This document shows positions 7,588 through 15,848 of a stretch of 64,000 nt of DNA, piece by piece (the stretch's first letter is position 1; the number at the start of each line of letters is the position of its first letter). This DNA is from Streptomyces shenzhenensis (GTDB lineage: Bacteria > Actinomycetota > Actinomycetes > Streptomycetales > Streptomycetaceae). The notes below the pieces were generated by a model. The model had not been told where the DNA came from. It made no database searches and saw nothing but the letters and a program-made list of their open reading frames with translations. The DNA is taken from NCBI RefSeq assembly GCF_021462265.1, contig NZ_JAJONF010000014.1, positions 148,607 to 212,606 on the forward strand, written 5' to 3'. Position numbers and translations under genes: made by a program.

Positions 7588-9098
7588 CCGTCGCCGGCAT
7601 CGACGCGCGCACCGGAGAGCGCAGCGCCGTGTCCTGCGCCGAGACCACCGCGAACGACGTGGCCTCCCGCTGCGAGGCCGCAGCGCAGGCCGCGGCCGGC
7701 TGGGCCCGCACAGGCCGTGCCGAGCGGGCGCGGCTGCTCGCGGATGCCGCGACCGCGCTCGAGGGACGGGCCGCCGAGATCGTCGCGACCGCCGACGCCG
7801 AGACCGCGCTGGGCGAGCCACGGCTGACGGGTGAGCTCGCGCGGACGTGTTTCCAGCTGCGCTTCTTCGCCGAAGTGGTGTGCGAGGGGTCGTACCTTGA
7901 GCTCACCATCGATCACGCCGACATCTCCCCGATGGGCCCGCGCCCCGACCTGCGCCGCATGCTGGTGCCGGTCGGCCCGGTCGCGGTCTTCGGCGCGAGC
8001 AACTTCCCGCTGGCGTTCTCGGTACCCGGGGGTGACACGGTGTCAGCCCTGGCCGCCGGCTGCCCGGTTGTCGTCAAGGCGCACGAGGCGCACCCGGCCA
8101 CCTCCGCGCTCTGCCACGACATCATGCGCGGGGTGCTGCCCGACGGCGTCATCTCGATGGTCATGGGCCGCGAGGCCGGCATCGCGCTGGTCCGTGACCC
8201 GCACATCCGCGCCGTGGGCTTCACCGGCTCGGTCGGCGGCGGCCGTGCCCTGGCCGACCTGGCCGCCAGCCGCCCCGAGCCGATCCCGTTCTACGGGGAA
8301 CTCGGCAGCGTGAACGCCTTCGCCGTGACGCCGGCCGCCGCGGCGGCCCGGTCCGGCGAGATCGGCCGCGGTCTCGCCGAGTCCTTCACGCTCGGCGCCG
8401 GACAGTTCTGCACGAAGCCCGGACTCGCCTTCGTCCCGGCCGGAGCCCACGGTGACGCACTCCGCGACGCCCTGCTCGGCACGGTGGAGGGCCGCGCCTT
8501 CACCCTGCTCACCGACAAGATCCGTGAGGCCTACACCGACGCGACCCACCAAGCCGCGGAGCAGGCCGCAGACGCGGCCGCGGACCCGGCCGCGGACCCG
8601 GCCGTCGGTCAGGGCGCCGGCCGGCCCGCCGGCCGGACCGTCGCCGCGACCGTCGTCGAGGTCGAGGCGGCCGGGCTGACGCCGGAGCTGCTCGAGGAGG
8701 TTTTCGGCCCCTACCTCGTCCTGGCCCGCTACGACTCCGCCGCGCAGCTCCGCGCCGCCGTCGGCATGCTGCCGGGAGCCCTGACCGCGACGGTGCACGC
8801 CGAGGCCGACGACGAGATCGGAGCGGAGCTCGCCCGCACCCTCACCGCACGCGTCGGCCGTCTCGTCTGGAACGGCTATCCGACCGGTGTGTCCGTCGGC
8901 TGGGCCCAGCACCACGGCGGCCCCTGGCCGGGCACCGACACCGTCTTCACGTCCGTCGGCGCCACCGCTGTCCGCCGGTTCCTGCGCCCTGTCGCCTGGC
9001 AGTCCGTACCCTCCGGCGTTCTCCCCGAAGAACTGCGTGACGAGTACGACGGTGCGCCCCGCCGTGTGGACGGCGTCCTTCAGCTCCCGAACTCCTGA
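7584..9098 (+). CDS. Aldehyde dehydrogenase (NADP), 2-oxoglutarate semialdehyde dehydrogenase type
   Basis: 504 residues; ATG overlaps the preceding stop (ATGA). Catalytic residues are visible: the cysteine in LGAGQFCTKPG near residue 275 and the glutamate in FYGELGSVN near residue 238. The cofactor loop GFTGSVGGGRAL is near residue 213. The short N-terminus and the GPRPDLRRMLVPVGPVAVF stretch fit the 2,5-dioxovalerate dehydrogenase subgroup. An Ala/Asp/Pro-rich insert (AADAAADPAADPAVG) near residue 330 is a low-complexity oddity. It should oxidise the semialdehyde from the AraD1-type enzyme to 2-oxoglutarate in the cytosol. Confidence 0.85.
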   Translation: MTVAGIDARTGERSAVSCAETTANDVASRCEAAAQAAAGWARTGRAERARLLADAATALEGRAAEIVATADAETALGEPRLTGELARTCFQLRFFAEVVCEGSYLELTIDHADISPMGPRPDLRRMLVPVGPVAVFGASNFPLAFSVPGGDTVSALAAGCPVVVKAHEAHPATSALCHDIMRGVLPDGVISMVMGREAGIALVRDPHIRAVGFTGSVGGGRALADLAASRPEPIPFYGELGSVNAFAVTPAAAAARSGEIGRGLAESFTLGAGQFCTKPGLAFVPAGAHGDALRDALLGTVEGRAFTLLTDKIREAYTDATHQAAEQAADAAADPAADPAVGQGAGRPAGRTVAATVVEVEAAGLTPELLEEVFGPYLVLARYDSAAQLRAAVGMLPGALTATVHAEADDEIGAELARTLTARVGRLVWNGYPTGVSVGWAQHHGGPWPGTDTVFTSVGATAVRRFLRPVAWQSVPSGVLPEELRDEYDGAPRRVDGVLQLPNS

Positions 9099-9108
9099 GG
9101 ATTCGATC

Positions 9109-10290
9109 GTGTCCGTTCTGTCTGGTTACCGCGTCCTGGACCTGTCCATCGCCATGGCGGGTCCGCTGGCCGCCATGCGCCTGGGTGACCTGGGCGCCGA
9201 CGTCCTCAAGATCGAGCCGGTGACGGGCGAGTGGCAGCGCCACACGTCGGCCGGCGGTGCCGTCGGGCAGAAGGTCAACGCGTCGTTCCTGTCGCTGAAC
9301 CGGAACAAGCGCAGCCTCGCCGTCGACCTCAAGAGCCCCGCCGGCAGGGAACTCGTGCTCGGACTCGCCGCCGAAGCCGACGTCTTCCTGCAGAACTACC
9401 GGCCCGGTGTCGCGGCGCGGCTGGGCCTCGACTACGAGGCGGTGCGCTCCGTGCGCCCCGACATCGTCTACGTGTCGATGAGCGGATACGGCGAGGACGG
9501 CCCCTACGCCGATCGCCCGGGCCAGGATCTGCTGCTGCAGAGTCTGAGCGGCGCGCTGTACAGCGCCGGGCGCGCCGAGGACATCCCCCAGGCGGGACCG
9601 TATTTCGTCGCCGACGCCATCACCGCGTATTCCGCCTTCGAGGGCGTACTCGCCGCACTGCTGCACCGCGAGCGCACCGGGGAGGGACAGAAGGTCGAAG
9701 TCAACATGCTCGACGCGATGATCGCGATGCAGATGCAGGAACTGTCGGTGCGTACCGTCGGCGGCGTCGCACAGACGCGCGGGCACGGGATCCACGCCCA
9801 CAGCTACATCCGCGCCCCCTACGGCATCTTTCCGACCAGCGACTCCTGCATCGCGCTCGCGTTCGCCGACCTCGGCCTGCTCGCCGAGATCTTCGGGGAC
9901 CCCACCCTGGCGCGCTGGGACGCCGAGCGCGACGGATTCATCCACCGCGACGCGATCTCGGCCGCGGTCGCCCGGAACCTGATCACCGACACCACGGCCT
10001 CATGGCTCGAACGGCTCGGAGGCCGCGGCGTGTGGGTGGGCCCGGTCAACTCCTATGCCGACGTCGTCGACGATCCGCAGGTCAAGCACAACGGCAGCTT
10101 CGTCACGTACCGGCACCCGACCGAGGGCGTCGTCACCACACCGGGCTTCGCCTTCCGCCTCACCGCGACGCCCGCACGCGTCGAGCGCGGTGCTCCCACC
10201 GTCGGTGAGCACACCGACGAGATCCTCGCCGAACTCGGTCTCACCGAGGCAGAGGTGGCGGCGCTCAAGCAGGACAAGGTGGTCGCATGA
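9109..10290 (+). CDS. Class III CoA transferase (CaiB/BaiF family)
   Basis: 393 residues from GTG 9109, 10 bp after the aldehyde dehydrogenase. The N-terminal pattern YRVLDLS..MAGPLAAMRLGDLGADVLKIE is diagnostic. VEVNMLDAMIAM near residue 203 holds the aspartate that forms the acyl-anhydride intermediate in this family. The enzyme moves CoA between carboxylic acids and would supply a CoA ester for the divergent enoyl-CoA hydratase. Its presence is not needed for a simple sugar-acid pathway, so the operon may handle a further acid. It overlaps the next gene by 4 nt. Confidence 0.85.
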   Translation: MSVLSGYRVLDLSIAMAGPLAAMRLGDLGADVLKIEPVTGEWQRHTSAGGAVGQKVNASFLSLNRNKRSLAVDLKSPAGRELVLGLAAEADVFLQNYRPGVAARLGLDYEAVRSVRPDIVYVSMSGYGEDGPYADRPGQDLLLQSLSGALYSAGRAEDIPQAGPYFVADAITAYSAFEGVLAALLHRERTGEGQKVEVNMLDAMIAMQMQELSVRTVGGVAQTRGHGIHAHSYIRAPYGIFPTSDSCIALAFADLGLLAEIFGDPTLARWDAERDGFIHRDAISAAVARNLITDTTASWLERLGGRGVWVGPVNSYADVVDDPQVKHNGSFVTYRHPTEGVVTTPGFAFRLTATPARVERGAPTVGEHTDEILAELGLTEAEVAALKQDKVVA

Positions 10291-11363
10291 AACGGGCGCC
10301 CGCGCTCCGCGGCATGACCTGGGACCATCCGCGTGCCTGCCTCCCGCTCGAGGCCTTCGAGGCGACCGGTGCCGCCCCACCCGTCGACTGGGAACGGCAG
10401 TCACTCGCCGAGTTCGAAGCGCATCCCATCGATGAGCTGGCACAACGGTACGACTTCATGATCATCGATCACCCGGGCCTGGGAGCGGCCGTCGCCGCCG
10501 GCGCGCTCACGGCGTACGAGGACCTCGTCGACCCGGCAGAACTGCACAGGTGGGTGGCCGGCTCGGTGGGAGCCAGCGGCGCCAGTTACCGGCTTGGCGC
10601 GCGCACCTGGGCCGTACCGGTCGACGCCGCCGCCCAGGTAGCCGTCCGCCGCCCCGGTGTACCCGTCGTGCACCGGTGGGAGGACGTCCTGCCCGTCGCG
10701 CGGGAGCACCCGCCGACGCTCTGTCTGGCCGGCCCTCACGCGGGGCTGATACTGCTGGCGATGTGCTCGGGCAGACAGCCGGCCGACCCCGGTCTGCTCC
10801 TCGATCCGGCCGTCGCCGCCGACGCGGTCGCACTCCTGCGCGAGGTCTTCCGCACGAGTACCCGGGAGGTCCTCGACCCCGTCGGCGTCCACGAGTCGCT
10901 CGAGGCCGGCGACGGCCCGGCCTGGTGCCCGCTGACCTACGGTTACGTCACCTATGCCGGGACGCTCGCATGGAGCGATGCGCCGTCCTGGCGCGGCACC
11001 GTGCCGCTCAGCGTCCTCGGCGGCACCGGTCTGGCGATCGCGGCGCGGTCCGCGTCGGACCCGTCGGTCGGCGCCTGGGTACGTGCCTTTCTCGACGATC
11101 GTGTCCAGTCCGACCTGGTACCACGCGCCGGCGGCCAGCCCGCGCACCGCGCGGTGTGGGAAAGCAGCCGGTCGTTCTACGCGGACACGCTCGCCACACT
11201 CGAAGCCGCGTGGGTGCGGCCGCGATACCCCGGCTGGATCACGCTCCAGGACCAGCTGTCCGAGCAGGTCCGCGAGGCGATCGTGGCGGGGCGCGACCCG
11301 GCCGCGGCGATCGCCGACGCGAACCGCCGCCACGCCGCGCTGCGCCGGGCCTGCGAGCGATGA
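10287..11363 (+). CDS. Solute-binding-protein-like protein without a signal peptide
   Basis: 358 residues, starting MKRAPALRGMTWDHPRA with no hydrophobic leader, lipobox or twin-arginine motif. The rest resembles a type 2 periplasmic binding protein of the sugar-ABC class: YDFMIIDHPGLGAA near residue 55, WAVPVDAAAQVAV near residue 105, WCPLTYGYVTYAG near residue 212 and a helical C-terminus. It is translationally coupled (ATGA) to the CoA transferase. A cytosolic binding protein tied to a CoA transferase could act as an intracellular ligand sensor or substrate carrier, or an enzyme subunit. I cannot assign a function. Confidence 0.6.
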   Translation: MKRAPALRGMTWDHPRACLPLEAFEATGAAPPVDWERQSLAEFEAHPIDELAQRYDFMIIDHPGLGAAVAAGALTAYEDLVDPAELHRWVAGSVGASGASYRLGARTWAVPVDAAAQVAVRRPGVPVVHRWEDVLPVAREHPPTLCLAGPHAGLILLAMCSGRQPADPGLLLDPAVAADAVALLREVFRTSTREVLDPVGVHESLEAGDGPAWCPLTYGYVTYAGTLAWSDAPSWRGTVPLSVLGGTGLAIAARSASDPSVGAWVRAFLDDRVQSDLVPRAGGQPAHRAVWESSRSFYADTLATLEAAWVRPRYPGWITLQDQLSEQVREAIVAGRDPAAAIADANRRHAALRRACER

Positions 11364-11642
11364 CGACACCGTTGCGTTCGCCAGGGCTGACCTGGCCTCT
11401 CACCGGCCGGTGCGGGCGGCGGCCGGCAATGATCTGCGGCGGCACGCGCACGACGTGGCCGACGCGGCGCGGGCGGCCGTACGCCCCCTGCGTTCGCACC
11501 GGTCCGGGCACAGCCGCTCGACCCGACCGTCCACGAACAGGCCGCGGTGAGCATCCAGCGCGGCCACCACCGCAAGGCGGAGGCAGCGCGTACCGGCCTC
11601 CTGGGACAGAACAAGCACAAGAACCGGCTGCAGAGGAGCTGA
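11364..11642 (+). pseudogene. Frameshifted small coding remnant between the binding-like protein and the SDR
   Basis: Two consecutive frames show strong G/C third positions. The first, about 11360-11505, encodes VAFARADLASHRPVRAAAG and AHDVADAARAAVRPL. The second, from about 11500 to TGA 11640-11642, encodes QPLDPTVHEQAAVSIQRG and ends in NKHKNRLQRS. Joined, they would make a protein tail of about 90 residues. I do not recognise the family. The likely reading is a broken gene inside the operon, with the following SDR start 3 bp downstream. Confidence 0.35.
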
Positions 11643-11645
11643 GTC

Positions 11646-12392
11646 ATGGGTGTTGCCGTCGTGACCGGAGCGGGAGGCTCGCTCGGGCGGGCGATAGCGC
11701 TCCGGCTGGCGCAGGACGGTCATCGCGTGGCCGTCACCGACGTCGTCGAAGGGACGCTGAAGGACACGGTCGACGCGGTCTCGGCGGTCACCGACCAGGT
11801 GTGGTCACGCGTGGTCGACCTCCGCGACGAGACCGCGCTCGCCGCCTTCTTCGACGAGGTGCCGCGCGTACTCGGGCCCGTGAGCCTGCTGGTCAACAAT
11901 GCGGCGGTCTATCCGACCGTGCCCTTCCTCGAGATGACGCCCGCCGACTACGAGACGGTGCACGCGGTCAACCAGCGCGGCTACTGGCTGTGCGCCCAGC
12001 TCGCCGGCCGCCAGATGACCGCCCGGCCGACCGGCGACGACCGCTCGATCGTCAACGTCGCGTCTATCACCATGCACGGTGGCTGGGAGCACCTTGCGGC
12101 CTACGTGACGACGAAGGGCGCGGCGGTCGCGATGACCCGGGCCCTGGCGCGGGAGCTCGGACCGCACGGCATCCGTGTCAACGCGGTGTCGCCGGGCGCT
12201 TTCAAGACCGCGGCCGAAGAGATCCACCACGACCCCGAGGCCTACGACGCGATGGTGCTCGAACGGCAGTCGCTCAAGCGCAGGGGCACGTCCGCCGAGC
12301 TCGCCGCCGTCGTGTCGTTCCTGACCGGTCCGGACGCCGCCTTCGTGACCGGTCAGACCGTCGAGGTCAACGGCGGCTGGGTGATGGCATGA
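11646..12392 (+). CDS. Short-chain dehydrogenase/reductase (SDR)
   Basis: 248 residues with AGAGGAG just upstream of the ATG. The coenzyme loop is VTGAGGSLGRAI at residues 6-17, NNAA is near residue 80, the active serine is in VNVASITMHG near residue 138, and the catalytic pair is YVTTK near residue 154. It is a classical NAD(P)-dependent oxidoreductase in the cytosol. Within the operon it could oxidise a deoxy-keto acid hydroxyl or the sugar itself. It overlaps the DUF4432 gene by 4 nt. Confidence 0.85.
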   Translation: MGVAVVTGAGGSLGRAIALRLAQDGHRVAVTDVVEGTLKDTVDAVSAVTDQVWSRVVDLRDETALAAFFDEVPRVLGPVSLLVNNAAVYPTVPFLEMTPADYETVHAVNQRGYWLCAQLAGRQMTARPTGDDRSIVNVASITMHGGWEHLAAYVTTKGAAVAMTRALARELGPHGIRVNAVSPGAFKTAAEEIHHDPEAYDAMVLERQSLKRRGTSAELAAVVSFLTGPDAAFVTGQTVEVNGGWVMA

Positions 12393-13459
12393 GTGCGCGG
12401 AGGGTTCCCAGCCGTCTGGAGATCGCCCGCCACGCCGGTGAGATCAGCGCGTACGGAGGCGTCCGCAGCGTCGTTCTCGGTGACGGCGTCGAGCGCGGCA
12501 TCCGTGTCCTGGAGTTCAGCACCGGCGGCGGCCTCCGCTTCGAGGTGCTCGTCGACCGGGCGATGGACATCGGCGTCGCCGAACTGGACGGCGTCTCGGT
12601 CGGCTGGCGCTCCCGCACCGGCTTCCGCCACCCGGGCCTTCACGAGAACGCGGACGACCAGGGGCTGTCCTGGCTGCGCAGCATGTCGGGCCTGGTCGTG
12701 ACCGGCGGACTCGACCACACGCTCTTCGGCGGCGAGGTCGACGCCGCCCACTACGCCTACCCGCCCAGGAAGACCATCAGCCATGGTCTGCACGGCCGGG
12801 TCGCCAACATTCCGGCTCGCCTCACCGGGTACGGGGAGGACTGGGTCTCCGAGGAGCGCTGTGTGCTCTGGGCGGAGGGCGAGGTGGTCCAGGCCGCGAA
12901 CTTCGGGGAGCACCTCGTGCTGCGACGCCGTATCGAAGCAGACCTCGGCGGCACCGAGATCCGGCTGGTCGACACGGTCACCAACGCCGGCTTCGACAGG
13001 ACCCCGCACATGTTCCTGTACCACGTGAACATCGGCTGGCCGTTCCTCGACGAGGGAACGCGTTTCGTCGCCGACGTTCAGGAGACGCTCTGGCAGACCG
13101 ACAGCGTCGGTGAGCAGGGCGCCGACCACCGGGTCTTCGGTCAGCCGCAGCCCGGCTTCGTCGAGCAGGTCTACGAGCACCGGCTCAAGGCCGACGACAG
13201 GGGCCGGCACCGGGTCGGACTCGTCAACGACGCGCTCGGGCAGGCCTTCGAGCTGGACGTCGACGCCACCGCGTTCCCGTGCTTCTTCGAGTGGCTGAAC
13301 CTGCGCGAGGGAGCCTGGGCGGTCGGACTCGAGCCCTCGACACACCACGTCGCCGGTGACGCTGCCGCGCGCGCCGACGGATCCATGATCTGGCTGGAGC
13401 ACGCGGAACAGCGCCGTTACGAGTCGGTCCTTCGATTCTCGCGCACTCGCCGCCCGTAG
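12389..13459 (+). CDS. DUF4432 family protein (aldose 1-epimerase/mutarotase-like fold)
   Basis: 356 residues, start ATGA overlapping the SDR stop. It has the galactose-mutarotase-like beta-sandwich pattern of DUF4432: GLRFEVLVDRAMDIG near residue 48, SWLRSMSGLVVTGGLDH near residue 91, SHGLHGRVANIPA near residue 130 and MFLYHVNIGWPFLDEG near residue 208. DUF4432 proteins occur in sugar-catabolic operons and are thought to interconvert anomers or epimers. This is the last gene of the first operon, followed by hairpins shared with the convergent regulator gene. Confidence 0.8.
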   Translation: MSARRVPSRLEIARHAGEISAYGGVRSVVLGDGVERGIRVLEFSTGGGLRFEVLVDRAMDIGVAELDGVSVGWRSRTGFRHPGLHENADDQGLSWLRSMSGLVVTGGLDHTLFGGEVDAAHYAYPPRKTISHGLHGRVANIPARLTGYGEDWVSEERCVLWAEGEVVQAANFGEHLVLRRRIEADLGGTEIRLVDTVTNAGFDRTPHMFLYHVNIGWPFLDEGTRFVADVQETLWQTDSVGEQGADHRVFGQPQPGFVEQVYEHRLKADDRGRHRVGLVNDALGQAFELDVDATAFPCFFEWLNLREGAWAVGLEPSTHHVAGDAAARADGSMIWLEHAEQRRYESVLRFSRTRRP

Positions 13460-13520
13460 ATTCTCCTGCGAGACCCGGTGCGACCGAGGCCCCCGTCAGC
13501 TGTGACCATGCGCGGCCGAA

Positions 13521-13588
13521 CGGCGGGGGCGGGCCGGCCCCGCCGTGGGCGACCGGCGGCTGACCAGGCGAGTCACACCTGGTCAGCC
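13521..13588. terminator. Two hairpins between convergent genes
   Basis: The first hairpin has 8-bp arms at 13521-13528 and 13538-13545 (CGGCGGGG and CCCCGCCG). The second has perfect 10-bp arms at 13558-13567 and 13579-13588 (GGCTGACCAG and CTGGTCAGCC) and touches the stop of the GntR gene. They sit between the DUF4432 and regulator genes and would end transcription from both sides. Confidence 0.65.
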
Positions 13589-14374
13589 CCGGTGCTGGTG
13601 CACAGCTGAGACTGCCGACGCGTCATGCGGCTTCTCGGCGGCGGGCTGCCGACGGCGCCGCCAGGCCTCGAGGATGTGGACGTTCATCGCCGCCTGGGCG
13701 CGGACGGCGTCACCGTCGGCGATCGCGGAGTGAATGGCGACGTGCTCGTTCAGCGTCACGTTGAACGCGCCGGGCTCATCGATCCCGTGGTAACGCCAGC
13801 TCTCCAGCGCCCGGTCGAGGAGGACGCGCGCGATGCTCTCGGCCAGCCGGTTGCCGGAGATCGTCATGACAAGTCTGTGGTAATCGAGGTCGGCCTGCCG
13901 AAAAGCGGCCTGGTCGTCGATGGTGTCCCGCATGCGCTGCATCGCCTCGTCGAGCTGGGCCAGTTGCTCGTGGTCGCGAGCGCGTGCGGCCTCGGCCGCC
14001 ATCGCCGACTCCAGCTGCGACCGGACCACACTCAGCTCGTCGAGCACAGCGAGAGATTCGTCGTGCTTGATGAGGGAGGTCAGCACCACGCGGTCGAGGG
14101 TGTTCCACGACGAGGTCGGCCGCACCTGCGTCCCGCGGCCGCGGGAAATGGTGACCAGGCCCTTCTCCTCGACGCGTTTGACCGACTCGCGGATCACGGT
14201 CCGGCTCACGCCGAACTGCTCGCTGAGCTGGCCCTCGGGGGGCAGGAGGTCACCTGGCGCGAGCCGCCCGGACACGATCGCGTCGACCAGGTCCTCCACC
14301 ACCGCCACGCCCAGCATAGGAGTGGGGGTGCGGCGCTCGGCCAAAACCAGGTTCTGATCGCGTTCTCTCGCCAT
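13583..14374 (-). CDS. GntR family regulator, FadR subfamily (FCD ligand domain)
   Basis: 263 residues. The N-terminal winged helix is clear (LVDAIVSGRLAPGDLLPPEG, QFGVSRTVIRESVKRVEEKG, ISRGRGTQV), and residues 95-245 form an all-helical FCD domain with the expected acidic and histidine positions (DLDYHRLVM near 163, NEHVAIHSAI near 209). FCD proteins bind organic acids or sugar acids through a metal. It stands in the middle of the catabolic locus, divergent from the dehydratase operon, with AYRT-N3-AYRT sites in the shared promoter and at three other promoters. It is therefore the likely local repressor, with a sugar acid as inducer. Confidence 0.85.
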   Translation of the reverse strand: MARERDQNLVLAERRTPTPMLGVAVVEDLVDAIVSGRLAPGDLLPPEGQLSEQFGVSRTVIRESVKRVEEKGLVTISRGRGTQVRPTSSWNTLDRVVLTSLIKHDESLAVLDELSVVRSQLESAMAAEAARARDHEQLAQLDEAMQRMRDTIDDQAAFRQADLDYHRLVMTISGNRLAESIARVLLDRALESWRYHGIDEPGAFNVTLNEHVAIHSAIADGDAVRAQAAMNVHILEAWRRRRQPAAEKPHDASAVSAVHQHRG

Positions 14375-14390
14375 GAGACGCGAGTATAAG

Positions 14391-14586
14391 ACGTCAGACG
14401 TTGTGTGACTTCAGCGTCGGCTTGTTCGGACGCGGGGGTTCGTGTGCCGGCGCTTGCACTTGGCGCGGTACGGCCCTTCCTCAAGCACTCGGTCTGCTCC
14501 CTTACATCAGGGTAATTCGAACATTTCTCTGCACTTCAAGGAGGCCATGATCTCACATTTCACGTTTGACGTCAGACATCATATGT
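14391..14586. promoter_or_regulatory. GntR operators in the divergent promoter region, sites B and C
   Basis: ACGTCAGACGT at 14391-14401 lies 17 bp upstream of the regulator start. ACGTCAGACAT at 14569-14579 overlaps ACATCATATGT at 14576-14586 before the dehydratase gene, giving three AYRT half-sites spaced 7 bp. The pattern suits a FadR-type dimer array, with site B for autoregulation and site C for the operon. Confidence 0.6.
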
Positions 14587-14659
14587 TTCATACTGGGGCC
14601 ACTCGTCTGGAGGAAGAATGCTCAAGACTCTGCCGCAGGGCAGTCGTAAGGAGGCAGGG

Positions 14660-15841
14660 ATGCGCGTCACGGGCTACCGCACGCTGACCACCCTGCACCG
14701 CTGGGGCCGCCCGATCGGGGATGTCAACGGCTCCGTCGCCTCCGGCGTGACCGCCGTTCCCGTCGTTCTCGTCGACACCGACGCGGGCCTCACCGGAGTG
14801 GGCCTCGGCTCTCACGACGGCCTGGAGGCGGTCTTCCCCGCGATCCTGGGTGAGGATCCGCGAGCCGTCGTCGGACTCTACGACCGCATGCTGGCCACGG
14901 TCTTCAAGGCGGGCCACACCGGTTCGGTCTTCGGCGCCATCGGCGCGCTCGACATGGCCCTGTGGGATCTCAAGGCGAAGGCCGCCGACCAGCCCCTGTG
15001 GCGCATGCTCGGTGCTCGGGACCGAGTCGTCCCCGCTTACGCCTCAGGCCTCGACGGGCCCCTCGACGACGACGAACTGCTGCGCCTGCAGGCATCGTTC
15101 GCCGATCGCGGTTTCGGCGCGGTCAAGCTGAAGGGCGGGCTGGACCTGGCCGGCGACCTGCGGCGCCTCGAACTGGTCCGCGACGTCTACGCGGCCTCCG
15201 GTGTGACGCCCCGGCTGATGCTCGACGCCAACGAGGCCTGGTCGCGCAAGGAAGCCGTGGCATACGTGCAGCGCCTCGAGGAACACGTGGATCTCGCGTG
15301 GATCGAGGAGCCCGTGCGCCGCTGGGACGCCGACGGGCACGCGATGATCGGCCGCGCCGTCCGCGCCGCGATCGCCACAGGGGAGAACCTCACGGGCCTC
15401 GAGCAGTTCCGCCCCCTCATCCAGGCGGGTGCCGTCGATGTCGTGCAGACCGGCAGCGTCTGGGGCATCACGCACTTCCTGCGGGTGGCCATGCTGGCGC
15501 ACGCCTTCGACCTGCTGGTCAGCCCCGTGGGATACAACGCGAACCCGCTCGCCCACGCCGCCGCGGCCGTACCGAACCACATCGCGACAGAGGTCCAGGA
15601 CCTCGCGGCCCCGGTGGGCATCACGGTCGACCAGGAGGTCATGGAGGGTTCCATCGTCCTCGGTGACCGGCCGGGGCTCGGCCTGACGGTCGACGAGGCC
15701 GGCATCGCCGCGCTGACCGAGTCGGCGGACTGGGGCAGTGCCAGCGGCCCGCATGTGCGTCCCGGCAGCGCGGGGAGACGCCTGCTCGCACCCCGGCCGC
15801 CCGTCTGCGCGCCGATGCCACTGGCGTCTCCGTGTGACTGA
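14660..15841 (+). CDS. Enolase-superfamily sugar-acid dehydratase (mandelate racemase/MLE type)
   Basis: 393 residues from ATG 14660 with AAGGAGG upstream. Metal ligands and bases can be placed: KLK at residues 156-158, D189 in MLDANEAW, E216/E217 in IEEP, E242 in GENL, D260, and E311 in TEVQDLA. At the position of the mandelate racemase catalytic histidine the sequence is SPVGYN, giving V290. The enzyme should dehydrate an aldonate to a 2-keto-3-deoxy acid using Mg2+. With the lactonase, aldo/keto reductase and FAH genes, L-fuconate or D-arabinonate is the best guess, but the missing histidine marks a distinct subgroup. Confidence 0.75.
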   Translation: MRVTGYRTLTTLHRWGRPIGDVNGSVASGVTAVPVVLVDTDAGLTGVGLGSHDGLEAVFPAILGEDPRAVVGLYDRMLATVFKAGHTGSVFGAIGALDMALWDLKAKAADQPLWRMLGARDRVVPAYASGLDGPLDDDELLRLQASFADRGFGAVKLKGGLDLAGDLRRLELVRDVYAASGVTPRLMLDANEAWSRKEAVAYVQRLEEHVDLAWIEEPVRRWDADGHAMIGRAVRAAIATGENLTGLEQFRPLIQAGAVDVVQTGSVWGITHFLRVAMLAHAFDLLVSPVGYNANPLAHAAAAVPNHIATEVQDLAAPVGITVDQEVMEGSIVLGDRPGLGLTVDEAGIAALTESADWGSASGPHVRPGSAGRRLLAPRPPVCAPMPLASPCD

Positions 15842-15848
15842 GGCGGAC

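Noticed and set aside
10550..12388. Long plus-strand frame before DUF4432
   Set aside because: It runs through the binding-like protein and SDR genes in a wrong frame with Arg/Pro-rich content. DUF4432 similarity begins only at ATG 12389.
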